Counted from the first letter of the stretch, positions 1-8,926 are shown. The stretch: 64,000 bases of DNA from Bradyrhizobium ivorense (GCF_900696085.1 NZ_CAADFC020000033.1:124001-188000); one strand, 5' to 3'. Notes: generated from the letters alone by a model not told the origin. Program-made: numbers and translations.

Positions 1-1
1 G

Positions 2-559
2 CGCTACAAGTCGTTCAAGCACGACTGGGAGCCGCAGATGCTGGAAGGTTCCCACGATCTCGTCTTCCGCAACTCGTTCAAGGATATCCGCTACGCACTG
101 GAGACGCTGAACGGCACCGGCGCGCGCTACGAGTTCGAATGCTACGACACCAGCCATCTCTATAATCTGCACTACTTCTGGACCGAGGGGCTGGTGAAGG
201 CGCCGCTGTTCATCCAGACCTGCTTCGGCCTGCTTGGCGGCATCGGCGCGCATCCGGACGATGTCATGCACATGAAGCGGACGGCCGATCGCCTGTTCGG
301 TGACAACTACCGCTGGTCCGTGCTCGGCGCCGGCCGCGCCCAGATGCAGGTCGCGGCAATGGCCGCATCGATGGGGGGCCATGTCAGGGTCGGTCTCGAG
401 GACAGTCTGTGGATCGGCGCCGGCCGCCTCGCCGAGACCAACGCGGCGCGAGTGACGCAGGTGCGCAAGATCATCGAAGGCCTTGGGCTCGAGATCGCAA
501 GCCCCGACGAGGCACGCGACATTCTCCAGCTCAAGGGCGGCGACACGGTCGCCTTCTAG
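2..559 (+). CDS. BKACE-family 3-keto-5-aminohexanoate cleavage-type protein (3' part)
   Basis: C-terminal part of a beta-keto acid cleavage enzyme (BKACE, DUF849 family); the start lies before the window and the frame is open from base 2. Family members condense a beta-keto acid with acetyl-CoA to give acetoacetate and a new CoA ester, using a Zn ion in a TIM barrel. About 185 residues remain. The segment with GGHVRVGLEDSLW followed by a run ending in ASPDEAR is the family's typical C-terminal barrel signature. The acyl-CoA dehydrogenase gene starts 24 bp after its stop on the same strand, so the two are probably co-transcribed and act on the same CoA-ester pathway. The native keto acid cannot be read from the sequence. 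Confidence 0.85.
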   Translation, partial: RYKSFKHDWEPQMLEGSHDLVFRNSFKDIRYALETLNGTGARYEFECYDTSHLYNLHYFWTEGLVKAPLFIQTCFGLLGGIGAHPDDVMHMKRTADRLFGDNYRWSVLGAGRAQMQVAAMAASMGGHVRVGLEDSLWIGAGRLAETNAARVTQVRKIIEGLGLEIASPDEARDILQLKGGDTVAF

Positions 560-582
560 CTCCAACAGACGGTTCGACGGAC

Positions 583-1728
583 ATGCTGCCAAATCGCCCG
601 GTCTACGACGAAGAGCACGCCCTGCTGCGCGACAGCGTCCGCCGCTTCGCCGCGGCCAAGATCGCGCCGCGCTTCCAGGAATGGGAGAAGGCGGGGATCA
701 TCGACCGCGCGCTGTGGCCGGCGGCCGGCGAGGCCGGCCTGCTCTGCCCGCAGGTGCCCGAGCAATATGGCGGGATCGGCGGCGATTTTCGCCATAACGC
801 CGTCGTCATCGAGGAGCTCGCCTATTCCGGCTTCGCAGGTCCCGCGACTGACTTCTCCGTTCACAACGACGTCTGCTGCGGTTATCTCCTGAGCTACGGC
901 ACCGAGGAGCAGAAGAAGAAGTGGCTGCCGCGCATGGTCGCCGGCGAGACCGTGTGCGCGATCGCGATGACCGAGCCCGGCACCGGCAGCGATCTGCAGG
1001 GCATTCGAACCCGCGCTGTCCGCGACGGCGACGACTACGTCATCTCCGGCCAGAAGACCTTCATTTCGAACGGCCAGATGTGCGATCTCGTCATCGCCGT
1101 CACCCGCACCAATCCCGATGGCGGGTCGCGCGGCATGAGCCTGATCCTGGTCGAGACCGACCGCGCCGGCTTCCGGTACGGCCGCAATCTCGACAAGCTC
1201 GGCCACCTCTCCTCTGATACGTCGGAGCTGTTCTTCGATCAGGTCCGCGTTCCCGCCAGCAATCTGCTGGGCTCGGAAGGCGGGGCCATGGCGGCGCTGA
1301 TGAGCGAGCTGCCGCAGGAGCGGCTAACGATCGCGCTCCACTCGATCGCGTCGGCGCAAAAGGCGTTCGACATCACCAAGGCCTATGTGCTGGAGCGCAA
1401 GGCATTTGGCCAGGCGGTCGGCACGTTCCAGAACACCCGCTTCAAGCTGGCCGATCTGAAATCGGACCTTCAGGTCGGCTGGGCCTATGTCGACCAATGC
1501 CTGGCGCAACACATCCGCGGTGAGCTCACCACCTACGCCGCATCGACAGCAAAACTCTGGACCACCGAGATGCACGGACGGCTCGTCGACCAATGCCTGC
1601 AGTTCTTCGGCGGCTATGGATTCATGCGCGAATACGAGATCTGCCGGCTGTTTGCCGACGCACGCGTGCTGCGCATCTATGGCGGCACCTCGGAGATCAT
1701 GCGCGAGCTGATCTCGCGCAACCTCTGA
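583..1728 (+). CDS. Acyl-CoA dehydrogenase
   Basis: FAD-dependent acyl-CoA dehydrogenase of 381 residues, the usual length. It introduces a trans-2,3 double bond into an acyl-CoA and passes electrons to ETF. The N-terminal helical domain is followed by the flavin segment AMTEPGTGSDLQGIRT and the C-terminal QxFGGYGFMREYEI and RIYGGTSEIMRELI motifs typical of the family. The ATG at 583 is chosen because translation from it begins with the normal MLPNRPVYDEEHALLRDSV start; the longer open frame upstream only reads the previous gene out of frame. It follows the BKACE gene closely and converges on a second acyl-CoA dehydrogenase. The substrate is unknown. Confidence 0.9.
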   Translation: MLPNRPVYDEEHALLRDSVRRFAAAKIAPRFQEWEKAGIIDRALWPAAGEAGLLCPQVPEQYGGIGGDFRHNAVVIEELAYSGFAGPATDFSVHNDVCCGYLLSYGTEEQKKKWLPRMVAGETVCAIAMTEPGTGSDLQGIRTRAVRDGDDYVISGQKTFISNGQMCDLVIAVTRTNPDGGSRGMSLILVETDRAGFRYGRNLDKLGHLSSDTSELFFDQVRVPASNLLGSEGGAMAALMSELPQERLTIALHSIASAQKAFDITKAYVLERKAFGQAVGTFQNTRFKLADLKSDLQVGWAYVDQCLAQHIRGELTTYAASTAKLWTTEMHGRLVDQCLQFFGGYGFMREYEICRLFADARVLRIYGGTSEIMRELISRNL

Positions 1729-1754
1729 CGCGGGCCGCGCCATCGCGGCCCGCG
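1729..1754. terminator. Bidirectional hairpin terminator
   Basis: A perfect 11-bp GC stem (CGCGGGCCGCG paired with CGCGGCCCGCG) with a 4-base CCAT loop fills the 36-bp gap between two converging genes. A short T stretch (CCTTTG) follows on the plus strand. Position and stem quality fit a terminator serving both directions. Confidence 0.7.
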
Positions 1755-1764
1755 CCTTTGCGGG

Positions 1765-2949
1765 TCAGTAGCTCTTCGGCAGATCCAGCACCTTCTCGGC
1801 GATGAAGCTCAGGATGAGCTGCTCGGTGATCGGCGCCAGGCGCGTGATCGAGACCTCCCGGAACAGCCGCTCGACGTGATATTCCTTGGCATAGCCGAAA
1901 CCGCCGTGGGTCATGATGGCCTGCCAGGCCGCATCGTGGCCGGCGCGCGCGCCCAGCAGCTTCGCACTGTTGGCTTCGGCCCCACACGGCTTGTCTGAGT
2001 CGTAGAGCCAGGCCGCGCGCATCGCCATCAACCATGCCGATTCCAGATACATCCAATTCTCGGCCAGCGGGTGCTGGATCGCCTGGTTCTGCCCGATCGG
2101 ACGGTCGAACACCACGCGCTCTCTCGCGTAGCGCGTCGCCCGGCGCAGCGCATCCTGCCCGATCCCGATGGCCTCGACCGCGATCAGGATACGCTCGGGG
2201 TTGAGGCTGTGCAGGATGTAGGAAAAACCCTTGCCTTCCTCACCGATCCGGTCGGCTTCCGGAATGAACAGGCCGTCGATGAAGATGGCGTTGGAATCGA
2301 CCGCCTTGCGTCCCATCTTTGGAATGCGGCGCACCTCGATCTTGGAGCGGTCGAGGTCGGTGTAGAAGATCGTGATGCCGTCGGTCGGCCGCTTGCAATC
2401 CTCGTACTTCGTCGTCCGCGTCAGCAGCATGATCTTGTTGGCGACCTGCGCGGTCGAGGTCCATACCTTCTGGCCGTACACCAGATAGCCGCCCGGGACT
2501 TTCTCGGCAAAGGTCTTGATGCGCGTGGTGTTGAGCCCGGCATCCGGCTCGGTGAAGCCGAAGCAACATTGGTCCTCACCGGACACCAGCCGTGGCACCC
2601 AGCGCCGCTTCTGGTCGTCCGTGCCCTTCACCACGATCGGATGCGGCCCGAACAGGTTGATGTGCACGGCCGAAGCCGAGGTCATGCCGCCACCATGGCT
2701 CGCCACCTCGTGCATCATGATCGCGGCTTCGGTCACGCCCAGACCGGAGCCGCCATATTCCTCGGGCATCGTGATGCCGAGCCAGCCGGCATCCGCCATG
2801 GCGCGGTGGAATTCGCGCGGGAATTCGCCATCCTCGTCGCGCGCCAGCCAATACTCGTCATCGAAGCGCGAGACGACGGCCCGGACACCCTCGCGAATGG
2901 CAGCGTGATCTTCGGGCACGTCGAGCTGATTGGCAAAGGATCTATCCAT
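1765..2949 (-). CDS. Acyl-CoA dehydrogenase, last gene of an ACAD-lyase-hydratase operon
   Basis: Acyl-CoA dehydrogenase of 394 residues. Visible motifs are GFTEPDAGLNTT in the flavin domain, KVWTSTAQ, a helical C-terminal half, and MTHGGFGYAKEYHVER near the end. The start at 2949 gives MDRSFANQLDVPEDHAAIRE and overlaps the stop of the upstream lyase gene by 8 bp (ATGGATAG), pointing to translational coupling. It probably oxidises an acyl-CoA whose unsaturated product is hydrated by the MaoC protein and cleaved by the HpcH-type lyase of the same operon. The set of acyl-CoA dehydrogenase, CitE-like lyase and MaoC protein resembles the Rv2498c-Rv2500c group of Mycobacterium tuberculosis (analogy only). 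Confidence 0.9.
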   Translation of the reverse strand: MDRSFANQLDVPEDHAAIREGVRAVVSRFDDEYWLARDEDGEFPREFHRAMADAGWLGITMPEEYGGSGLGVTEAAIMMHEVASHGGGMTSASAVHINLFGPHPIVVKGTDDQKRRWVPRLVSGEDQCCFGFTEPDAGLNTTRIKTFAEKVPGGYLVYGQKVWTSTAQVANKIMLLTRTTKYEDCKRPTDGITIFYTDLDRSKIEVRRIPKMGRKAVDSNAIFIDGLFIPEADRIGEEGKGFSYILHSLNPERILIAVEAIGIGQDALRRATRYARERVVFDRPIGQNQAIQHPLAENWMYLESAWLMAMRAAWLYDSDKPCGAEANSAKLLGARAGHDAAWQAIMTHGGFGYAKEYHVERLFREVSITRLAPITEQLILSFIAEKVLDLPKSY

Positions 2950-3823
2950 TCGAACTGCCCTCCCCGACCGACGCCAAGGTTCGTTTCGCGGCGACCAGAT
3001 GCGGAATGTCGTACATCTTGCCGTCGATGCCGACGGTGCCGACATCGGGCGCGGCCGCGAATGCGGCGACGACGCGCCGTGCGTGCGCCAGATCGTCATC
3101 CGACGGCGTGAAGCAGGTGTTGATCGTCGCGACCTGATCCGGGTGGATCGCAATGCGGCCGACAAAGCCGTCGCGGCGGGCGATCCTGCAGCTTTCCGCC
3201 AAGCCCTGCTGATCCCTGAAGTCGACATACAGGGTTTCGAGCGCCGCAGCATCGGCGGCCCCCGCTGCAAACAGGCACTGCGCGCGCGCGACCTGATAGG
3301 GGAAGGTCCAGCTCCCGTCGGCTTCGCGCGGCGTCAGCGCGCCGAGCGCCGCGCTCAAATCCTCGCCGCCCCAGGTCAGCGCCACCAGGCGCCTGTTCTT
3401 GCGCGAATAGCCGCTGAAGCCGATCATCGCCGCCGGCGTCTCGGTCGCGACCGTCAGCAGCTTGACATGACCAGGCGGAACTCCGTTCGCGACCTCGAGC
3501 GCGTCGACATAATGCGAGACCAGATCGACATCCTCGATGCCGTTGACCTTGGGAATCAGGATGCCGTCGAGGCCGGGACGGACCACGGCTGCAAGGTCCT
3601 CCAGTGTCAGACCGGTGCCGAATGGATTGATCCGGACCAGGAACGACCAGTTCCTCGGACCTCCGCCCAGCAGATTCTTGACCGCGTCGCGCGCAAAGGC
3701 CTTCCGGCTCGGTGCTACGGAATCCTCGAGATCGAGGATCAAGGCATCGGCGCCGATGCCGTCCGCCTTGGCGAATTTGCGTTCGCTGTCGGCGGGTACG
3801 AAGAGGAGCGAGCGCAGTTTCAT
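2942..3823 (-). CDS. HpcH/HpaI aldolase / CitE-like CoA-ester lyase
   Basis: CoA-ester lyase of the CitE / malyl-CoA / citramalyl-CoA lyase family, 293 residues, a Mg-dependent TIM barrel. The start MKLRSLLFVPADSERKFAKA is the family's N terminus. LILDLEDSVAPSRK carries the acidic metal-ligand stretch, and conserved Arg and Glu positions follow in VRINPFGTG and ALTWGGEDLSAALG. The ATG at 3823 shares 4 bases (ATGA) with the end of the MaoC gene, and its own end overlaps the dehydrogenase start by 8 bp. It is therefore the middle gene of a tightly coupled three-gene operon. Likely reaction: cleavage of a 3-hydroxyacyl-CoA such as a malyl- or citramalyl-CoA derivative into acetyl-CoA plus an oxo acid, or a related thioesterase step. 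Confidence 0.87.
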   Translation of the reverse strand: MKLRSLLFVPADSERKFAKADGIGADALILDLEDSVAPSRKAFARDAVKNLLGGGPRNWSFLVRINPFGTGLTLEDLAAVVRPGLDGILIPKVNGIEDVDLVSHYVDALEVANGVPPGHVKLLTVATETPAAMIGFSGYSRKNRRLVALTWGGEDLSAALGALTPREADGSWTFPYQVARAQCLFAAGAADAAALETLYVDFRDQQGLAESCRIARRDGFVGRIAIHPDQVATINTCFTPSDDDLAHARRVVAAFAAAPDVGTVGIDGKMYDIPHLVAAKRTLASVGEGSSNG

Positions 3824-4272
3824 GCCGGCCTCCGCATCATCAAGCCGTTTCTGCGGCAATACACCACTTCCTCGTCGCGTTGATTGAAGCCGCGATGCTC
3901 GAAGGTCACGATGCCCTGCGTCGGCCGCGACTTGCTCTCGCGCACGGCGACGACCTTCGTCTCGGCGCGCAGCGTGTCCCCTGCAAACACCGGCTTCGGG
4001 AATCGCGTGTCCTCCATGCCAAGGTTGCCGACGGTGGTTCCCAGCGTCGTGTCCTGCACCGACAACCCGATGATGAGCCCGAGGGTGAAGATCGAATTCA
4101 TCAAGGGCTTTCCGAACTCGGTGCCCTTGGCATAGTCGTGATCGATATGCACCGCCGCCGGATTGTAGGTCAGCGACGAGAACAGGATATTGTCCATATC
4201 GGTCACCGTGCGCCGGATCTCATGGACAAAAGTTTGTCCGACCGAAAACTGCTCGAAATAGAGCCCCGCCAT
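3820..4272 (-). CDS. MaoC-family (R)-hydratase
   Basis: Single hot-dog-fold MaoC dehydratase of 150 residues, first gene of the minus-strand operon MaoC-lyase-acyl-CoA dehydrogenase. The stretch NPAAVHIDHDYA, with a glycine/proline-rich segment after it, matches the hydratase-2 motif that holds the catalytic Asp/His pair. It probably hydrates an enoyl-CoA such as a mesaconyl- or itaconyl-type thioester, giving the substrate of the downstream lyase; that pairing is inferred from the overlapping genes. The 125-bp gap upstream is shared with the divergent reductase gene at 4398 and holds a dyad resembling the MarR boxes of this region. Confidence 0.87.
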   Translation of the reverse strand: MAGLYFEQFSVGQTFVHEIRRTVTDMDNILFSSLTYNPAAVHIDHDYAKGTEFGKPLMNSIFTLGLIIGLSVQDTTLGTTVGNLGMEDTRFPKPVFAGDTLRAETKVVAVRESKSRPTQGIVTFEHRGFNQRDEEVVYCRRNGLMMRRPA

Positions 4273-4365
4273 GTCGTTGCCTCTTGTGCGTCTTGCAGGG
4301 TTGCCGGCGGCGACGCCGCCCGGATTTCCTTGTCTCCTGCCGGTTTTCTACCGTATAGTCATATC

Positions 4366-4379
4366 GTACACAAGCGTAC
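4366..4379. promoter_or_regulatory. Candidate MarR-type operator (site 1)
   Basis: GTACACAAGCGTAC, a 14-bp dyad whose inner 12 bases match TACrCTrGyGTA at 11 of 12 positions. It lies 19 bp before the ATG at 4398, in the divergent gap with the MaoC operon. Confidence 0.6.
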
Positions 4380-4397
4380 TAATTATGAGGAACGCTC

Positions 4398-5411
4398 ATG
4401 TCCGTTCGCGAAAATCGGCAGGTCCGGCTGACCGCCCGGCCGCGCGGCATCCCGCAGCCGGAACATTTCTCGCTTTTCACGGGGCCGGTGGCTGACCCCG
4501 GCAAGGGCGAGCTCCTGATCCAGAACCGCTATCTGTCGGTTGATCCGGCGCAGCGCGGATGGGCCAATGATGAGGGGAACTATAGCGCCCCGGTGCCGCT
4601 CGACACCCCGATGCGCGCGCTCGCGGTTGGCGAGGTCATCGAGAGCAATGTCCCGGACTATCGTACGGGCGAGCACGTCTACGGATGGTTCGGCTGGCAG
4701 CGCTATTGCGTTGCGACGCCAGACGCGGTGCTGCGCCGCGTCGTGCCGTCGAGCCTGCCGCTCAGCGCCAATCTCAGCGTGCTCGGCATGAATGGCATCA
4801 CCGCCTACCTCGCCTTTCACGGCCTCGGCGATCCCAAGCCCGGCGAGCAGGTGCTGGTGTCGACCGCGGCGGGCAGCGTCGGGAGCTTTGTCGGCCAGTT
4901 AGCACGGATCGTGGGCTGCCGTGCGGTCGGATTGACCGGTTCCGCCGAGAAGGCCGCGTTCGCGAAAGCGCGCTACGGCTACGCGGACATGATCAACTAT
5001 CGCGAAGTGGTCGATCTCGGCGCCGCGATCCGATCGGCCTGCCCTGACGGCAACGACATTTTCTTCGATAATACCGGCGGCGCGATCGCCGACGCGGCCA
5101 TTCGCACCATGCGCTTACGCGGACGGGTGATCCAGTGCGGCACGGCCGCGAACGCATCTTGGACCCCTGTGCCCACCGGCCCGCGCCCCGAGCGCGAAAT
5201 TCTCACCCGCCGCCTGCGCTGGTCCGGCTTCATCATCTTCGATCATCTCGCCGAGTTCGAAGCAGCCGCGGCGCGGCTCGCCGAGTTCGCGTTGGCTGGC
5301 AAAATCGTTCACGACGAGGAGGTTCTACCGGGTCTGGAGCACGCTCCCGGCGCGATCGCAAAACTCTACCGCGGCGAGAACCACGGCAAGCTGATCATCG
5401 AAGTCGACTGA
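4398..5411 (+). CDS. Zinc-less MDR NADP-dependent oxidoreductase (CurA-like)
   Basis: Medium-chain dehydrogenase/reductase of 337 residues, in the group of leukotriene B4 12-hydroxydehydrogenase / curcumin reductase-like enzymes that reduce enones or enoyl thioesters with NADPH and lack zinc. The N terminus (VRLTARPRGIPQPEHFSL) and NRYLSVDPAQRG fit that family. The nucleotide-binding loop is VSTAAGSVGSFVGQLARI, and DIFFDNTGG follows as in homologues. The ATG is preceded by GAGGAACGCTC. It is a single-gene unit, divergent from the MaoC operon, with a candidate MarR operator immediately upstream. The substrate is unknown. Confidence 0.88.
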   Translation: MSVRENRQVRLTARPRGIPQPEHFSLFTGPVADPGKGELLIQNRYLSVDPAQRGWANDEGNYSAPVPLDTPMRALAVGEVIESNVPDYRTGEHVYGWFGWQRYCVATPDAVLRRVVPSSLPLSANLSVLGMNGITAYLAFHGLGDPKPGEQVLVSTAAGSVGSFVGQLARIVGCRAVGLTGSAEKAAFAKARYGYADMINYREVVDLGAAIRSACPDGNDIFFDNTGGAIADAAIRTMRLRGRVIQCGTAANASWTPVPTGPRPEREILTRRLRWSGFIIFDHLAEFEAAAARLAEFALAGKIVHDEEVLPGLEHAPGAIAKLYRGENHGKLIIEVD

Positions 5412-5422
5412 ACGCGGCCGGG

Positions 5423-6298
5423 CTACGCGCTGGCCTTGCGTTTCATCACCTCCGGCAGCTTCACGCGATGAAAACCCTCGAACGGCACGCTGCGGCTGTG
5501 CGGCTCGAGTTTCCAGGTGGTGCGCGCGTTGGGCGTTCCGCCGTCGACGCGCAGACACGAGCCGGTGATGTAAGCCGCCGCCGGCGACAGCAGATAGGCA
5601 ATGGCGGCCGAAATCTCGGCCTCGGTGCCGAACCGTTGCAGCGGCACGCGCTCGGTGAAATCGTGCAGCTTCTTCTGCATCTCCGGTGTGTAGGTATCGA
5701 AGCCGCTGGAGACGATGCCGCCGGGGGCCACCGCGTTCACGCGCACGCCCGAGGCCGACCATTCGCAGGCGGCCGTCTCGGTCAGGGTCAACATGCCGCC
5801 GCGCGCCGCAGCCGAATGGCCGAATTCGGGCCAGCCGTGCCAGATGTCGGCGATGATGTTCACGATCGCGCCGCCATTGGCCTCCATCCAGCGATTATAG
5901 ACCTCGCGCATGAAGATGAAGCCGCCGGTCAGATTGTTGCGCACGACGGCTTCGAACCCCTTGGTCGAGATCGCCTTCAAGGGCGCGCGAAATTGCCCGC
6001 CGGCATTGTTGACCAGACCGTCGATCCGGCCGTAGCGTGCCAGCACTGCATCGACGGCGCCGACCACCATCGTCTCATCGCGGATGTCGCAGGCATGGCT
6101 CATCGCCTGCCCGCCATCCTCCTCGATCTCGCGCTGCACCTCGACGAGCTTCTCCATGGTCCGCCCGACGATCGCGACGTTGGCGCCCAGCGCTGCGAGC
6201 TCGTGCGCGGTGCAGCGCCCGATGCCGCTGCCGCCGCCGGTCACGATGATGGTCTGGCCCTTGAACAGATCCGGCCTGAACACGGATTGATACGGCAT
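5423..6298 (-). CDS. SDR oxidoreductase, dienoyl/enoyl-CoA reductase-like
   Basis: Short-chain dehydrogenase/reductase of 291 residues with the cofactor motif VTGGGSGIG near residue 20 and NNAG in the middle. The usual YxxxK active site is absent: the aligned stretch reads GHSAAARGGMLTLTETAACEW. Peroxisomal trans-2-enoyl-CoA reductase and 2,4-dienoyl-CoA reductase lack that Tyr in the same way and keep the TLTETAACEW-like helix, so I assign it there by analogy. The ATG at 6298 is preferred over the one 24 bp upstream because GGGAG lies just ahead of it. It is divergent from a crotonase gene, and the two share a gap with a dyad operator. Confidence 0.83.
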   Translation of the reverse strand: MPYQSVFRPDLFKGQTIIVTGGGSGIGRCTAHELAALGANVAIVGRTMEKLVEVQREIEEDGGQAMSHACDIRDETMVVGAVDAVLARYGRIDGLVNNAGGQFRAPLKAISTKGFEAVVRNNLTGGFIFMREVYNRWMEANGGAIVNIIADIWHGWPEFGHSAAARGGMLTLTETAACEWSASGVRVNAVAPGGIVSSGFDTYTPEMQKKLHDFTERVPLQRFGTEAEISAAIAYLLSPAAAYITGSCLRVDGGTPNARTTWKLEPHSRSVPFEGFHRVKLPEVMKRKASA

Positions 6299-6383
6299 CC
6301 CTGGCTCCCTGAAGCTCTTCAACGCCGGTTATTGCCCCCTGTCTTTTGGCCACAGGAGGCTTCGGCGAGCATTGCGCCCGATG

Positions 6384-6403
6384 ATAGTACACTTTATTAC
6401 TAT
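6384..6403. promoter_or_regulatory. Candidate MarR-type operator (site 2)
   Basis: Perfect inverted arms ATAGTA and TACTAT separated by 8 bases. The central 12 bases (6388-6399) match TACrCTrGyGTA at 8 of 12 positions. It lies in the divergent gap between the SDR (6298) and crotonase (6435) genes. Confidence 0.5.
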
Positions 6404-6434
6404 CTCCAAGGACAATGAACGATGGGAGCGAGAC

Positions 6435-7238
6435 GTGGCGCAAACCAACACCATCACGACCGAAACGAAGGGCGCGATCGACATCCTGACATTGAACCGT
6501 CCGGCCGAGCTCAACGCCGTTTCGCCTGACATGATCGCGGAACTCACCGCCTATTTCTCTGCCCTGCACGACCGGCCAACGACGCGCGTCGTGATCCTGC
6601 GCGGCAACGGCACTCAGTTCTCCGCGGGCGCCGAACTCGGCTCGGATGCATTCGCCGCACCCGGCAAGGGCCGGCCGCAACGCCAGCTCAAGATGCAGCA
6701 GAACTATTCCGGCGTGATCCGCCTGATGCGATCCTGCCCGCAGCCGATCATTGGCCTCGCCCACGGCGCAGCCTGCGGCGCGGGCTTCTCCTTCCTACTC
6801 GCCTGCGACGTCCGCTTTGCCGCGCCCGATGCAAGAATGAACGCCGCCTATATCAAGATCGGCGTCGGCGGCTGCGACATGGGCTCGGGCTATCTGCTGC
6901 CGCGCCTGGTCGGGTTGTCGGTAGCCTCGGAATTCCTGCTCACGGGGCGCTTCATCAAGGCCGAGCGTGCCAAGGCGATCAGCCTGGTCAGCGACATTGT
7001 GCCGGCGGAAGAGCTCCTCGCAAAAGGCATGGCGTTCGCCGAAGACATGCTGCGCGTTTCGCCGATGGGCCTGCGCATGACCAAGCAGGCTCTCAACACA
7101 CTGATCGATGCGCCGAGCCTCGATGCGGCGCTGATGATGGAGGACCGCCAGCAGGTCATCCTGCTGGAGACGCATGACCACGCGGAAGCCGTCGCCGCGT
7201 TTCGCGAACGACGGTCTCCGACCTATCACGATCAGTAA
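6435..7238 (+). CDS. Enoyl-CoA hydratase/isomerase (crotonase)
   Basis: Crotonase-fold protein of 267 residues. The oxyanion-hole segments are SAGAELGSDAF and HGAACGAGFSFLLACD. The region that normally holds the first catalytic Glu reads KIGVGGCDMGSGYLLPRLVG, so an Asp stands where dienoyl-CoA isomerases carry theirs; isomerase activity is therefore as likely as hydration. The GTG at 6435 is chosen because GGAG stands just ahead of it; the only earlier in-frame ATG (6381) lies on the edge of the dyad operator and has no Shine-Dalgarno sequence. It converges on the acyl-CoA ligase gene with one base between the stops. Confidence 0.87.
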   Translation: MAQTNTITTETKGAIDILTLNRPAELNAVSPDMIAELTAYFSALHDRPTTRVVILRGNGTQFSAGAELGSDAFAAPGKGRPQRQLKMQQNYSGVIRLMRSCPQPIIGLAHGAACGAGFSFLLACDVRFAAPDARMNAAYIKIGVGGCDMGSGYLLPRLVGLSVASEFLLTGRFIKAERAKAISLVSDIVPAEELLAKGMAFAEDMLRVSPMGLRMTKQALNTLIDAPSLDAALMMEDRQQVILLETHDHAEAVAAFRERRSPTYHDQ

Positions 7239-7239
7239 G

Positions 7240-8865
7240 CTATTTCGCGTCGGAGAACGCGACGGCGATCTCGCGCAGCTTGAATTTCTGGATCTTGCCA
7301 CTCGCCGTGCGGGGAAGCTCGGTGACGAGCTCCACGCGTTCCGGCCAGAACTGCTTCGCCATCTTCGCCTCGCCAAGATAGGCCTGCACTGCCGCCAGAT
7401 CGATCGTGCTTCCGCCGCGGGGAACGATGAACGCGCAGCCACGCTCGCCGAGCCGGGCGTCAGGAAATCCGACCACCGCCACGCCGGAAACGGCAGGATG
7501 CTTGTAGAGCAGGTTCTCGATCTCGACGACGGGCACGTTCTCGCCGCCGCGGATCAGGATGTCCTTCACCCGGCCGGAGATCCGGATGTAGCCATCGCCA
7601 TCCATGTAGGCGAGATCACCGGAATCGAACCAGCCGTCGCTGTCGAAGGTCTGCAGCTCCGGCCGCTTGTAGTAGCCCTTGAACATCTGGGCGCCGCGCA
7701 CCAGCAACCGGCCCGACTCTCCGGCCGGCAAGGGCCTGCCGTCGGCGTCAACGATCCTGACCTCCATGCCTTCGAGCGCGCGGCCATCCGTGCTCGCCGA
7801 TTTCTCCGCCGCACGCGCCGGCTCGGTGAGCGTGCCCGACAGGACTTCGGTCATGCCCCAGAGCGAACAGACGGTCAGACCGAGTTCGCCGGCGGCGCGC
7901 TCGATCAGGACCGACGGGATCGGCGCGCCGCCGCACAGGAAGGAGCGCAGGCTCTTCGGCTGCGGCGCACCAACCTTGACCGCGTCGCAGATGTCGCTGA
8001 GGAATGGAGTCGAAGCTGCACTATAGGTGACTCCCTCGCGCGCCATCAGGCCGACGCCGCGCCTGGCCTCCCAGACGTCCTGAAGGATCATCGTGCCGCC
8101 GAGATAGACCGAGAGCAGAACGATGGCGGCATAGCCCGTCATGTGACCGACCGGAGACGCCACGAGCAGCACATCATTGGAATCCAGTCCGAACCGGCCC
8201 GACAGCGCCTTGCAGCAGGCGATCAGCGAATTCGAAGTGTGCATGACACCCTTCGGCTCGCCCGTGGTGCCCGATGTAAACATCAGCACGGCCATGTCAT
8301 CCGGATGCAAGCCAGACGGCAGCCCGGACACCTCCGACGACAACAGAATGCGCTCGAAGCCGGTCTCGCCCTCACCATCGGCGACGATCACGTGCCTGAG
8401 ATGCGGCAGCTCGGTGCGCATGCCGTGCGCCATCGCGGCATAATCGAATCCACGATAGCTCTTCGGCACGATGAAGACCTTCGCCTCGCAGAAATTCAAG
8501 ATGTAGAGCAGCTCGCGCTCGCGCAGGATCGGCATCACGGGATTCATCACTGCGCCGATCTTGCTGCAGGCAAAGGCCGTGACCACGAACTCCCACCAGT
8601 TGGGCAACTGCACCGTGACGACGTCGCCGCGCCCGACGCCGAGCCGCAGCAGCGAGCTCGCGGCGCGATCGGCAAGATCGTTCAATTCCCTGTAGGTGAA
8701 ACGCGGCGCCTGGTCGCGATCGGCCCGGTCCGCGACGATGGCGACCTTGTCGGGTATTTTCGCGACAGCCTCCGTCAGGAACTGGTCGACGGTCTTGTCG
8801 AGCCAATAGCCGGCTTCGCGAAAGCTCGCGTCGAACGTGTCTCGTATGGCGGCGACCACGGTCAT
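7240..8865 (-). CDS. AMP-dependent acyl-CoA ligase
   Basis: Acyl-adenylate/thioester-forming enzyme of 541 residues, activating a carboxylic acid to its CoA ester with ATP. The P-loop-like AMP motif is MFTSGTTGEPKGVMHTS, followed by SLWGMTEV, GWFDSGDLAYMDGDGYIRISGR and the C-terminal catalytic-lysine region RTASGKIQKFKL. The domain order and length match medium-chain or cyclohexanecarboxylate-CoA ligases, which are only loosely specific. The start at 8865 follows GGAGGGAGAA. It is probably the entry enzyme that channels an acid into the surrounding CoA-ester pathway. A weak dyad operator lies 62 bp upstream. Confidence 0.88.
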   Translation of the reverse strand: MTVVAAIRDTFDASFREAGYWLDKTVDQFLTEAVAKIPDKVAIVADRADRDQAPRFTYRELNDLADRAASSLLRLGVGRGDVVTVQLPNWWEFVVTAFACSKIGAVMNPVMPILRERELLYILNFCEAKVFIVPKSYRGFDYAAMAHGMRTELPHLRHVIVADGEGETGFERILLSSEVSGLPSGLHPDDMAVLMFTSGTTGEPKGVMHTSNSLIACCKALSGRFGLDSNDVLLVASPVGHMTGYAAIVLLSVYLGGTMILQDVWEARRGVGLMAREGVTYSAASTPFLSDICDAVKVGAPQPKSLRSFLCGGAPIPSVLIERAAGELGLTVCSLWGMTEVLSGTLTEPARAAEKSASTDGRALEGMEVRIVDADGRPLPAGESGRLLVRGAQMFKGYYKRPELQTFDSDGWFDSGDLAYMDGDGYIRISGRVKDILIRGGENVPVVEIENLLYKHPAVSGVAVVGFPDARLGERGCAFIVPRGGSTIDLAAVQAYLGEAKMAKQFWPERVELVTELPRTASGKIQKFKLREIAVAFSDAK

Positions 8866-8926
8866 TTCTCCCTCCTGCGGTGTCGTGTCTACTCCGGCTT
8901 CGCCGCCGGTTATTGGTTCATGTGTG

